Below are positions 1 to 7,934 of a DNA stretch of 64,000 bases, in pieces; the stretch's first letter is position 1, and the number at the start of each line of letters is the position of its first letter. The notes beneath the pieces were generated by a model that saw only the letters and a list, made by a program, of their open reading frames with translations, did not search any database and had not been told where the DNA came from. The stretch comes from Novipirellula galeiformis (lineage in GTDB: Bacteria; Planctomycetota; Planctomycetia; Pirellulales; Pirellulaceae). Position numbers and translations under genes: made by a program. Where the stretch lies: positions 124,001 through 188,000 of the forward strand of contig NZ_SJPT01000009.1 of NCBI RefSeq assembly GCF_007860095.1, given 5' to 3'.

Positions 1-151
1 CAGCAGCAAGAGCGGGAGCATCCGCGACTTTCGTATTCCACGTCGCTTGCTGCTGCGATTCCAAAAAGACTCCAACGATCAGTGGAAAGTCGTCAAGTAC
101 GAACACATGCCAATCGCGGGCGGCCCCGATCAATACACCACAGGGAACTAG
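1..151 (+). CDS. C-terminal end of an unidentified protein (partial)
   Basis: An open frame enters from the left edge and ends at TAG 149-151, giving the last 49 residues of a protein. The tail is basic and rich in Arg and Lys (IRDFRIPRRLLLRFQKD) and ends in YTTGN. The alternating polar and aliphatic residues look like beta strands closing a small domain, and residues such as QWKVVKYEHMP resemble the final strand of NTF2-like or similar small folds; that is only an impression. No family is recognised from this fragment. The stop is followed 18 bp later by a hairpin repeat (170-218) which could serve as its 3' end. Confidence 0.6.
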   Translation, partial: SSKSGSIRDFRIPRRLLLRFQKDSNDQWKVVKYEHMPIAGGPDQYTTGN

Positions 152-169
152 CACATTTTCATCTTTGAT

Positions 170-218
170 GTAGCTACCGTCGCCAGAGTGTGGACCACGT
201 TCTGGTGAACGCAGCTAC
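170..218. repeat. REP-like hairpin element, copy A
   Basis: An imperfect inverted repeat with outer arms GTAGCT (170-175) and AGCTAC (213-218) and further inner pairing between GTCGCCAGA and TCTGGTGAAC. Related sequences occur at 26314-26358 and 45297-45341, sharing the core GAACGCA and the outer GTAG/CTAC or GTAG/CAAC ends. All three lie just beyond the stop codon of a gene. It could act as a terminator or mRNA-end stabiliser, or be a dispersed non-autonomous repeat. Confidence 0.6.
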
Positions 219-886
219 ATTTTTTACCTACGTCATTTCTCAAATCGCTCTCGCTGGACAGCGTCACTTCGCCCGAAGGACGCGTTACCTCTATACCCGA
301 CGCGTCCGTTTTGAAGTGACGTGATTGCGATGCGTTTGGGGGGGGGCCGAAGGCCAAGCAATGGCCCTAATCATTGGCCCCGTGCTGCGCTACAGCTAGG
401 AATGACGGTTGAAGCGATTCGCCGTTTTGGCGCTCGAGCAATTTTGAAAATTGACGTGGGATTCCAAACACCGCGGCGTTCGCCACTCGTCGGGCTCAAC
501 GGGCTGTGCTATCCCCCTCATGCTTGCCTTCGTCACGATCGCCACGAAGGCCAATGATGCTCACGACGATCGTCGCGATCGTGACTGACAATTGTTGAGA
601 ATCAACCGCGTTCGCGAGATCCACGCCGCCCCCCTAACAGCGTTAGCGGAGAGTGAAGTCAGGACGTAAATCGTTACGAAACGATGACTGAATAACGGCA
701 CGTCCTGCTAGGTGTGAGGCAGAAAAGACGGCTAAAACACCGTGTTTTCACCAATTCTCAAATTTTCTTTCGGCTTTCGTGTTCGTTGTGACCAGACGTG
801 TCCAGCCGCCTGCGATTCTATTCATGTCGCCCAACGGTACGGGGTGACACGCAAACGACCTCCACGCTATCACGGAAGAAAATCTC
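219..886. other. Non-coding spacer with inverted repeats
   Basis: No convincing gene. It holds an 11-bp inverted repeat GTCACGATCGC (532-542) and GCGATCGTGAC (575-585) and a small palindrome CTAAC-agc-GTTAG (637-649). The phrase GCGTCCGTTTTGAA near 303-317 recurs at 1305-1318 just past the next gene, suggesting another short dispersed repeat. Short open frames here have no plausible start or composition. Confidence 0.5.
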
Positions 887-1273
887 ATGGCTAAGTTCTA
901 CGTTCAATGTGGCTCGATCGAAACCATTCTAGCTGCTGATTCGGCGGAGTCGGCGGCAATGAACGCACTGGACCAGATGCTGCAAACCCATTTGTGGATT
1001 TACGACGACAGCGGACTCAGCGAGCAAGATTGCCGAGATCATTTGATGATCGAAGCGTTGCTGCACCTCGAACCGTCGGTGCGCATTAGCGAACAAGGCT
1101 TTCACCGTGACGATGCGATCCAAATCGGCACCCCTGAAACGATTGAAATGTGGCACCGTTTGATGGTGGGGATGAAGCGGTTGTTTGCCTCGGCGGGGCT
1201 GGCAACTCGATCGATGACTTCGATCGGCTCGGCTCCCATCGCCGCCTTCACCGCCCCCCGCATGCCTCGATAA
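887..1273 (+). CDS. Small conserved hypothetical protein
   Basis: A 128-residue soluble protein with ATG preceded by GGAAG about 9 bases upstream. The first 80 residues (MAKFYVQCGSIETILAADS...) look like a compact alpha/beta domain with a Cys at residue 8, followed by an acidic stretch and a helical segment. The last 30 residues are low complexity and rich in Ala, Ser and Pro. There is no signal peptide or membrane segment. The protein resembles a short conserved protein that I associate with planctomycete genomes, but I cannot give it a function. It stands alone, convergent with the oxidoreductase-like gene at 1389-2393, with a hairpin repeat between them. Confidence 0.75.
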   Translation: MAKFYVQCGSIETILAADSAESAAMNALDQMLQTHLWIYDDSGLSEQDCRDHLMIEALLHLEPSVRISEQGFHRDDAIQIGTPETIEMWHRLMVGMKRLFASAGLATRSMTSIGSAPIAAFTAPRMPR

Positions 1274-1356
1274 GGCGGCCGAAAGAAAACAGTCTCCCAA
1301 CCCGATGCGTCCGTTTTGAAATGGTGTTTTTAGCCACGACCGTGGCGACAGCATAA

Positions 1357-1381
1357 AGCCTGGGGGCTCGCGCCCCAGGCT
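1357..1381. terminator. GC-rich hairpin between convergent genes
   Basis: Arms AGCCTGGGG (1357-1365) and CCCCAGGCT (1373-1381) form a 9-bp perfect stem with a 7-base loop, 8 bases beyond the stop codon of the minus-strand gene and 83 bases beyond that of the plus-strand gene. There is no T run, so it may be a factor-dependent or bidirectional transcript end, or a dispersed REP-like repeat. Confidence 0.45.
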
Positions 1382-1388
1382 ATGCGTG

Positions 1389-2393
1389 CTACCGCATTTT
1401 TAAATCCTTGCGTTGCCCGGTACGCGAACTCTCGCGTGCCGCCACCAAGATACTGCTGGCACAATAGACGTCATTCAAGTCGCTCATGTTTCGCACCAAA
1501 CTGGTGACCGCTCGATAGAACTGCGTCAACAATTGTTGGCCCACGGGCAACTCGGTTTCCAATGATTCGACATGTCGGCCGGCATCGTCAAACCACACCA
1601 ACGTGGAGGGCAGATCGATAAAGGCCACGCCACGTTCGCAACAGATCTGCATCGCCGATGGAGGCCGAAAACTAACCGCTTCGTGCCACGTCGGACGAAT
1701 GTAACTACCGCAACTGATCTGGGCGGTAACAGCCGGCTTCGCTTTCTCGCCAGCAAATTGCAGACTCATGCATTCGTAATCGGCCGGCGAGGTATGGCTG
1801 AGCCCCGTCGAGACAACGGACTGCGGTTCACGCCCCACGACGTAGCGACACCAATCAATTAATTCGATCAACTCTTGCTGTAACGGGTTCACCCCCACGA
1901 TGTTGGCCTTGGGGGGGGCGGGATCGACTTGCACGCGACGATGGCAAAAGACGAGACGCGGAGGCCCCAGATGGGTTGCAATCAACTCCTTCATTCGCAG
2001 GGTTGCCGGGGCAAACCGCTTCGGGAACTCGGTCATGAACGCGACGCCACTGCGGTCGATCACATCGCGAATTTTCCCCGCTTCGACAGGATCAAAATCC
2101 AAGTCGCCGGCCCAATAAATCGCCTTGCCCGCATCACAAGCCGCCAACATCGGCAACCATCCGAGCCAACTACGCTGCAACACCAAGACCGCATCGATGT
2201 CACAACGCGAGACGAGAGCTTGGTAGCCATCGACCGGATCCGCCTGGAAATCGGCAGCGGCGTTCTCCGCTAATTTCGACACGGTGCTAAAGACCGCACG
2301 CACATCAAACCGGTCCTGCAACATCTGCAACGCAGGCCGATGGCGGGTTTGCCAAGCGTCCCCCAGCCCAATCAATCCGATGCGAAGCTTCAT
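1389..2393 (-). CDS. Gfo/Idh/MocA-family protein lacking the EKP motif
   Basis: A 334-residue protein with the N-terminal Rossmann fold of the Gfo/Idh/MocA oxidoreductases: the first strand and glycine turn are LRIGLIGLGDAWQTRH (residues 3-18), followed by the usual alternation of strands and helices to about residue 125 and a C-terminal alpha/beta dimerisation-like domain. Family members carry the catalytic lysine in an EKP motif after the sixth strand; here the equivalent place reads IYWAGDLDFDP (about residues 91-101), with no EKP. It may therefore bind NAD(P) or a sugar without being a dehydrogenase. No signal peptide. It is a single gene, divergent from the thioredoxin-like gene with a spacer of about 750 bp. 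The family call is firm; the substrate is unknown. Confidence 0.8.
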   Translation of the reverse strand: MKLRIGLIGLGDAWQTRHRPALQMLQDRFDVRAVFSTVSKLAENAAADFQADPVDGYQALVSRCDIDAVLVLQRSWLGWLPMLAACDAGKAIYWAGDLDFDPVEAGKIRDVIDRSGVAFMTEFPKRFAPATLRMKELIATHLGPPRLVFCHRRVQVDPAPPKANIVGVNPLQQELIELIDWCRYVVGREPQSVVSTGLSHTSPADYECMSLQFAGEKAKPAVTAQISCGSYIRPTWHEAVSFRPPSAMQICCERGVAFIDLPSTLVWFDDAGRHVESLETELPVGQQLLTQFYRAVTSLVRNMSDLNDVYCASSILVAARESSRTGQRKDLKMR

Positions 2394-3146
2394 ACATTTC
2401 CAATCGAACGAAAGTTCGTGTCAGCGAGAACGCGGCGAAAAAGGTCCCAAAGCGCCCCGCCTTCCCAGAAAACCGCAGCACAATACCGACTTCTGAAAAA
2501 TTTTCCCGAGCCGAATGCAGGTGGGTGCGGCAACTTAGCACAGTGCTTTGGCACGCCCGAAACCGTTTACGAACAACAGTTTAGCGTTGCAGCCCCCAAA
2601 AAACAAAGTTCTAAAGAACAAAATCAAGATTCTCCATCAAGATCAAATTTCTCGATTTCGCTCGGGTCACCCTTGTGACCGCCAAACGCATCCATAGAAT
2701 CCTCCCAACTCACCGGTAACCACGAACCGGCAAACATGGACTAGTTTAGCTAGCAAGTGGATTCGGTGAGATAGGCAAGCTTAGGAAGCGATATGCAATT
2801 GTGTGCGTTTGGGGCTCAATCGAGGGAACGATTGAATTCACCCGATCGCGGCATTCCTTCTCAAGCAAGCCCCACCTTAGCCAACAGTTAGTTTTCAGCA
2901 GCGTAAAGCAGAATTGCGTCTCGTGGGCGAAATTCACTGAAAACCAGGATCCGATCGCGAGGCGACCGGAGACGACGACTGAATCATGGAAGTGGCTAAG
3001 GTGCCAGCGAAGGAATCTTGTCTCAACATCCTTGTGGTTCTCCTAATTCACTTTTGAACGAGCGGTCATTGCGATGATTTCTCGATCCGGTCGGCAGAGT
3101 GCCGCCGCCCACAGGAGATGTTCATCCAAAATCTAGGGAGTCTGGA
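2394..3146. other. Long divergent spacer
   Basis: About 750 bp between the divergent genes at 1389-2393 and 3147-3551. It must hold both promoters, but I see no site I can defend. The base composition is visibly more AT-rich than in the genes. Small open frames on both strands between 2746 and 3046 overlap each other and lack a family resemblance. Confidence 0.4.
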
Positions 3147-3551
3147 ATGGTTTCGTTGCTTTTCGCTTTGATTTTGTCCACCGTGACAAGCGAACAACAG
3201 ATGCAGCAGAACTACGCTTCGGTTTACAAGCAATCGATTGAAGAAAACAAGCCGCTAATGGTCATTGTCAGCGCCGATTGGTGCCCGGCATGCCAAGTCT
3301 TGAAGAACTCAACGCTCAAGCAAATGGCCCAGACGGGCGAATTAAATGACGTCTGTGTGGCCGTCATCAATAAAGACCTCGAGCCTGAACTGGTTCAACA
3401 GCTCACCAAGGGTGAGAACCTGTTGCCTCAGATCATCATGTTCACCAAGTCCGAGTCGGGCCAGTGGAATCGTCGCCGCTTGATCGGTTTCCAACCGAAA
3501 CAACCGGTTCGGTCGCTGATTCGAAAGGCGATCTTGGACCGGCAAGGCTAA
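3147..3551 (+). CDS. Thioredoxin-like exported protein
   Basis: A 134-residue thioredoxin-fold protein. The start is placed at ATG 3147 because AGGGAG lies six bases upstream (3135-3140) and because the protein then opens with a short hydrophobic stretch (MVSLLFALILS) typical of a signal peptide or anchor. The redox motif is WCPAC (about residues 45-49), within SADWCPACQVLK, and a cis-proline-like LLPQI follows at about 93-97. The thiol pair suggests disulfide reduction or exchange in the periplasm; with only one thioredoxin domain it could also be a thiol reductant for cytochrome or metal-site maturation. An in-frame ATG at 3099 has no ribosome site and adds non-hydrophobic residues. Its neighbours do not suggest a partner. 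Confidence 0.8.
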   Translation: MVSLLFALILSTVTSEQQMQQNYASVYKQSIEENKPLMVIVSADWCPACQVLKNSTLKQMAQTGELNDVCVAVINKDLEPELVQQLTKGENLLPQIIMFTKSESGQWNRRRLIGFQPKQPVRSLIRKAILDRQG

Positions 3552-3705
3552 CTCGCTACGATCGAATTAACCGCAAACACTCGAAGCGTTAGTTGTGACC
3601 CCGGTTCACTACTGACGCTTTTTTTTGTCATATCGGTTATCCTGTGTAGCGATTGACCGTACTCGAAATCGACTGAAATCGAAATCAACAAGGCAGACCC
3701 AAAGC

Positions 3706-4584
3706 ATGAGTTTCTCTGAGGACCTGGACCATCTGATTCGCACTGACGAACCTCTCTCACCGTTGGTTTGGCTTGGTATCGGCGGCCCCGCTCGTTTTTT
3801 CGCGGAACCGGTCGACGAAGCCGAGCTGCAACGGATTTATCGTGAAGCGAGTGAAGCAGGGCTCGCCATCCGCATCCTCGGCGGGGGTAGCAATGTGTTG
3901 GTCCGCGAATCGGGCTTTGATGGCTTGGTGATTTCGCTGGCCGCTGCAGCCACCAGCGAATTGGCGATTGAAGAAAATAAGTTGATCGCCGGCGCTGGTG
4001 CGAAATTATCGCACGCAGTGATCAAATCGGTCGGCGCCGGGCTAGGCGGACTCGAACACCTCGTCGGGATCCCCGGCACCGTCGGCGGCGCGGTCGTGGG
4101 CAACGTATCCAACGGCGGCCGTGACATCGGATCGGTCGTGGAAAGCATTACGGTGATCGAAAACGACGGTACCACCCGCGTCCTAACGCAACACGAAGCG
4201 GGCTTTTCCCACCGCAAAACGTCGCTCAATGGCCTCGGGGTCCTGAAGGTCACCTTCGCACTTGAACCCCGCGATGTCTCGGCGTTGACCAAACGGATGC
4301 AGAAACAGTGGATCAGCCGCAATGCCGCTCGCCCCAGCGAACAACGCCGCATCGCCACCCCGTTTGTCGATCCCGATGGAATCCCCGCCAATACGTTGAT
4401 CCAAAACTGTGGTCTGGCGGGGGTTCGCGAGGGGGAGGTGTCGCTCGACACGACTCATCCTCAGTACTTGATCGCTCATACCGGAGCGACGAGCGAACAA
4501 TGCCTGAAATTGATTGAACGCGTACGTGAACAGGTGCTCCTGCAAACGGGGATCGACTTGCAATTGAATCTACAGATTTGGTAG
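3706..4584 (+). CDS. murB: MurB-like UDP-N-acetylenolpyruvoylglucosamine reductase, diverged
   Basis: A 292-residue FAD protein of the MurB family, which reduces UDP-GlcNAc-enolpyruvate to UDP-MurNAc with NADPH. The FAD-binding motifs are clear: RILGGGSNVLV (56-66), GIPGTVGGAVVGNVSNGG (121-138). The start at 3706 fits the family length and has AAGGCAG about 10 bases upstream; an ATG at 3625 would add a non-conserved basic leader. The catalytic part is odd: where E. coli MurB has Ser229 in GSFFKNP this protein reads ATPFVDP (217-223), the Tyr-Arg pair reads SHR (168-170), keeping Arg only, and the C-terminal Glu325 position reads Asn in LQLNLQIW. The FAD fold is certain; normal activity is doubtful. 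An ftsQ-like gene follows 128 bp downstream. Confidence 0.8.
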   Translation: MSFSEDLDHLIRTDEPLSPLVWLGIGGPARFFAEPVDEAELQRIYREASEAGLAIRILGGGSNVLVRESGFDGLVISLAAAATSELAIEENKLIAGAGAKLSHAVIKSVGAGLGGLEHLVGIPGTVGGAVVGNVSNGGRDIGSVVESITVIENDGTTRVLTQHEAGFSHRKTSLNGLGVLKVTFALEPRDVSALTKRMQKQWISRNAARPSEQRRIATPFVDPDGIPANTLIQNCGLAGVREGEVSLDTTHPQYLIAHTGATSEQCLKLIERVREQVLLQTGIDLQLNLQIW

Positions 4585-4712
4585 ACAAGCGACTTGGCGA
4601 TCCGACTCGCAGCGAGAACCGGATCGCAAGCGGAACCGATTTTTCGGCGATGCGAACCCCGACGCGGCGCATGGTGCGACGAAACAACAATGGATTGTAA
4701 GAGGCAACCCCG

Positions 4713-5576
4713 GTGGCGATGAAATCGAATCGCGAAGACCGCCCACGCCCGATTCGCGACCTGATCCGGCGGCTGATCGTGGCCCCGGCGGCGTTATCCT
4801 TCATTTGGCCTGTGTTGCTGATCGTGGGCGGCTACGTGGCCTGGGATCGTTGGGGTGCCGAACACGTCGCCTCGCAATTCTATGGCGTCCAACTCGACCA
4901 AATTAAGGTCACCGCGCCCCCGAACTATGTCCGCACCGATGTGTCGGAGACCGTTTTTCGCGACACCGCTCTCGACCAACTTTCGCTGCTGGATGTCCAA
5001 GCGACCGCCAAAATTGCCTCGGCGTTTTCAACCCACCCGTGGGTCAGCCGAGTGATCAGCGTCCGTAAATTGCCGGGAGGCAACGTGGACGTTCATCTCG
5101 AGTATCGACGCCCCGTCGCGATGGTCCATGTCTTCAAACCCAACCAAAGCGAGTCAGGCAGTTTCTTTTTCCCGATCGATGGCACCGGCACGCTACTGCC
5201 GACGACCGAGTTCGCTCAATCCGAGACGCTCGACTACATCCATATCGAGGTGCCCGACGTCTATCCCACCGGCGTCGTCGGCGGACCATTTGGCGACACG
5301 CGGGTAGAAGCCGCAGCGAGGCTTGCCGGCGTCTTGTCCAGCGTTCGAGAGCAAGCCAAAATTCGCGCGATCGGAGTCCATGGCGACGCCCGACAAAACG
5401 ACGCCCCCCAACTTGAAATCACCACCACCGACAATCGCCGATTGTTCTGGGGCAATCCGCCGGGGCTCGAAGAACGAGGGGAGCGCACCGTTGAGATGAA
5501 GATCCAGGCGTTGATCAGTGGCGAAGAGATCACCAATGCCGATCTGCGACTGGCCAATCGGCCCCCGTCGGAATGA
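4713..5576 (+). CDS. FtsQ-like bitopic membrane protein
   Basis: A 287-residue protein with a basic cytoplasmic N terminus (residues 1-27), one transmembrane helix (about 29-46, SFIWPVLLIVGGYVAW) and a large outer domain. The outer part contains a POTRA-like stretch, with the helix-strand pattern ending in FSTHPWVSRVISVRKLPGG (about 108-126), followed by an FtsQ/DivIB-like beta domain. FtsQ is a scaffold of the division machinery between FtsB/FtsL and later proteins. Its position after murB matches the murB-ftsQ order of many bacteria. The GTG at 4713 has GAGGC with good spacing (4701-4705); the ATG two codons later is the alternative. Sequence similarity to FtsQ is weak, so the assignment rests on topology and context. 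Confidence 0.65.
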   Translation: MAMKSNREDRPRPIRDLIRRLIVAPAALSFIWPVLLIVGGYVAWDRWGAEHVASQFYGVQLDQIKVTAPPNYVRTDVSETVFRDTALDQLSLLDVQATAKIASAFSTHPWVSRVISVRKLPGGNVDVHLEYRRPVAMVHVFKPNQSESGSFFFPIDGTGTLLPTTEFAQSETLDYIHIEVPDVYPTGVVGGPFGDTRVEAAARLAGVLSSVREQAKIRAIGVHGDARQNDAPQLEITTTDNRRLFWGNPPGLEERGERTVEMKIQALISGEEITNADLRLANRPPSE

Positions 5577-6059
5577 TCGCTTCGCAATGATCGCTGCTGT
5601 CACCCCAAGGGGTTGCGGCTAAGGTGGATGAAACCCAATCATCATGCCACCCAATCATCCCTCGCTTACACGTTTTGAAGTTGCGAGTTTTCCGCGACGG
5701 AATATCACTCGTGACTCGGTCTCTCGCTTACGCTTCGGGTTATGATTAGCTGGAAAAAACGGCAACCTCATAACCTTAAATCCTGACGCGTCGGGTCATG
5801 AAATATCGGGGCGAACGCTGGGCTGTTCCAACGGTGGCATTGTCGCCGGAATGGTTTACACGGGCTCCATTCCACGGGCTTGCTTTCACTGGGGCTTGCT
5901 TTCACTGGGGCTTGCTTTCACTGGCGCCAACGGCGTTAAGCAACCTAGCCCAGGGCAGGGTTTTGCGAGCACCGCGAGTAAGCCGCAACCTAGGCGGTTA
6001 CGCGTCTTTCGCGGCCCAGACCAGAAGGGATGACACCGGCGTCTATCTTGCTTTGGGGT
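5577..6059. other. Convergent spacer with tandem repeat
   Basis: Nearly 500 bp between two converging genes. It carries a 16-bp tandem repeat (5876-5923) and a short palindrome TGACGCGTCGGGTCA-like (around 5784-5799). I see no gene: the open frame running rightward from 5798 is a product of the repeat and of the complement of the next gene. Confidence 0.5.
5876..5923. repeat. 16-bp tandem repeat, three exact copies
   Basis: GGGCTTGCTTTCACTG is repeated three times head to tail at 5876-5891, 5892-5907 and 5908-5923 without a mismatch. It lies in a non-coding convergent spacer. Exact identity suggests recent slippage and a copy number that may vary between strains. Confidence 0.9.
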
Positions 6060-7124
6060 TTAGGGCGATTGCCGCGCGACTCGGCTCACCGGTTGCTCGC
6101 CCGCCTCTAGCACCGGCAACCCTACTTGTTGGAGATGCTGCTTTACCGCGATCCATTGATGTTCGCTCAGTCGTGCTTTGGCTAACGACCAAAACTCGCG
6201 GTCATTGACCATCAACATCGCAAGCGAACGAGGCGTATCATCCACTCGCGGACGAAGCATGCGAAGCGTCTCAATCACACGAGTTTGTTGCTCTAAATCA
6301 AAATCGGTTGCAAGCACTTGCTGCAACATCGGAATGACGGGTGTCCCCCAACTTAACAATTGGCGTTGCGCCGACATACGAACCCCTTGGCGTGGCGAGC
6401 GAAGTTGCTCGGCGCACCGGGCCACATCGTCCAAACCGATCTGCGGCAATTTGAATTGATCACTCAGCACCGATGCATGAATTTGATCTGAAAGTTCGGC
6501 GAGCGATTCTCCCCGCAATACCCGTGAGATCAAATTCCCATAATGAAGATCAAATACGAGGGGGTCCTGCAAACGCAGGTGAAAGAGCGTCGTACCGCGG
6601 TAGGTTTGGGTGTCTGCCCCACGCGTAATCTCCCAGCGAATCATTCCGAATTCAGGTTGATGCAAGACACAACGTTCGCCCGTGCTGAGCCATTCTGAAT
6701 CGATCTTCACATCGCTGGCCTCCTGCACGCTTAGCGTAAGATGTTGGCCCGAGGGCAGCGTGGCGGCACGTTGGGCAGGGGACTGCGAAAAAACGGGCGG
6801 CGCCGAATGGGAGCGATGAGAAACATAGTGCAGCGAGGGAATTCCCCGTACCGCGGTGACGATAATCCGTTCATAACCGTCTTCGCCACTCCGCTGTTGA
6901 GCCCCCTTACGATGCCGCGGGGGATTGAGCCCTAAACGGCCTTGAATCAACTGGAACTGCACCACGCCGCTGGCTGAAAAGAAGGTGTCCGGTTGTGGCG
7001 AGGCTCGCCCTAAGGAAAGACGCTCAGCCTCGGGCGGGCTTTGAGCAAAAGTCGCCACGTATGAAACGGACAAGCCGAGAACAACGGCTAACAGCATTCG
7101 CCACTTCATCCTTGGACCCCTCAA
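6060..7124 (-). CDS. Exported protein of unknown function
   Basis: A 354-residue protein with a clear Sec-type signal peptide: basic start MRGPRMKWR, hydrophobic core (LLAVVLGLSVSYVATF) and a probable cleavage after Ala 27 (ATFAQS). The mature part has a beta-rich N-terminal half (up to about residue 215) and a helical C-terminal half whose segment around 235-330 (AQRQLLSWGTPVIPMLQQVL) looks like HEAT-type helical hairpins. No catalytic motif or metal site is visible. It is likely periplasmic or in the planctomycete cell-envelope compartment. It is monocistronic, and upstream lies a perfect 28-bp palindrome (7279-7306) that could be its operator. The family is not recognised. Confidence 0.7.
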   Translation of the reverse strand: MRGPRMKWRMLLAVVLGLSVSYVATFAQSPPEAERLSLGRASPQPDTFFSASGVVQFQLIQGRLGLNPPRHRKGAQQRSGEDGYERIIVTAVRGIPSLHYVSHRSHSAPPVFSQSPAQRAATLPSGQHLTLSVQEASDVKIDSEWLSTGERCVLHQPEFGMIRWEITRGADTQTYRGTTLFHLRLQDPLVFDLHYGNLISRVLRGESLAELSDQIHASVLSDQFKLPQIGLDDVARCAEQLRSPRQGVRMSAQRQLLSWGTPVIPMLQQVLATDFDLEQQTRVIETLRMLRPRVDDTPRSLAMLMVNDREFWSLAKARLSEHQWIAVKQHLQQVGLPVLEAGEQPVSRVARQSP

Positions 7125-7278
7125 CTTTCCTCGGACTCACTCCGAGCCTCGTGGCGTGAACCACGTATGGTGTGAGGAAGCGGGGCGATTGAGCACCAGC
7201 AAGCGACGTTGCCAGCGGCGACAATCACCTGACCTTCCCCGCATGATTGGGTGCAACTTGGTATCAGTGAACGCGCAT

Positions 7279-7306
7279 GGGCCGTGCCCGATATCGGGCA
7301 CGGCCC
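7279..7306. promoter_or_regulatory. Perfect 28-bp palindrome
   Basis: The half-site GGGCCGTGCCCGAT (7279-7292) is followed directly by its exact reverse complement (7293-7306), with no spacer. It lies 155 bp upstream of the exported protein gene on the minus strand and about 630 bp upstream of the protease gene. A dimeric repressor operator, a cruciform-forming repeat or a hairpin at a transcript end are all possible. Confidence 0.5.
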
Positions 7307-7869
7307 GACGAGTCTTTCTCTATTATCGCCATAAAACTCCAATCGTTTGAAGAGAACTTTGACGCAACCTCCCCGAGTAGCGGAAAACCGCCCCCCGTTT
7401 CCCTAATCCTCACCCCCCGCGGAATCCGCAAATTCGGGGGACATTTCCCCTACACGATCGCATGTGGAACGCACCGCCGGTGGGGCGCGTGCAGGTCGGC
7501 AGGACACGATCGCATCAGCAGGGTCGATCGTTTTGACTGGTTACCCCAACGCTCCTGCCAAAATCTCGTTGCCTGCGAACTAGACAATGCGTATGTTTGA
7601 ACTGGAAGCCACGACGACAGCTGAGTCGTCTCTTGTGCAGTGGAGGCACAGCGGTAGGAAACAGGCGTGAAACACACCTGTGCGGTCACACTCTCTTCAA
7701 AGTTGACCGGAAGTATCGGAATATTTGCATCGACCCATTCGCCACTTTTCGGCTTGGTCGGGTTAGCACGAATCTCCCATCTTTCCAGCACACCGTTTTT
7801 TTGACCAGGCACCCTTTGTGTCCTATATTCCCGTAGCTGTGTGGTCTGAGCGTCTTTGCACAGCTTCAT

Positions 7870-7895
7870 CTAAACATCACCTCCCTGATGTTTAG
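7870..7895. promoter_or_regulatory. Inverted repeat upstream of the S41 protease
   Basis: Arms CTAAACATC (7870-7878) and GATGTTTAG (7887-7895) form a 9-bp perfect inverted repeat with an 8-base centre containing CCTCCC. The right arm ends 39 bp before the protease ATG. It could be an operator or a leader hairpin in the mRNA. Confidence 0.4.
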
Positions 7896-7934
7896 GGGAT
7901 CCTCCCGAACGATGCTCCACTGGATTTTGCTCGT

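Larger units (their letters stand above)
7125..7934. other. Divergent spacer with palindromes
   Basis: About 810 bp between the divergent genes at 6060-7124 and 7935-9608. It contains a perfect 28-bp palindrome (7279-7306), a C/G-run hairpin (CCCCCG at about 7415 pairing with CGGGGG at about 7436) and a 9-bp inverted repeat close to the protease gene (7870-7895). A minus-strand open frame of 139 codons (7450-7869) has an unnatural composition and is not called as a gene. Confidence 0.5.

Noticed and set aside
2746-3046. Open frames on both strands between the Gfo/Idh-like and thioredoxin-like genes
   Set aside because: They overlap each other, are below 90 codons and lack a plausible start or domain.
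5798-6208. 136-codon frame running over the triple repeat
   Set aside because: It overlaps the 3' end of the exported protein gene on the other strand and takes most of its length from the tandem repeat.
7450-7869. 139-codon open frame on the minus strand in the long spacer
   Set aside because: Residue composition is unnatural and full of Ser/Thr/Gln and Arg, there is no ribosome site, and the frame covers regulatory-looking repeats.
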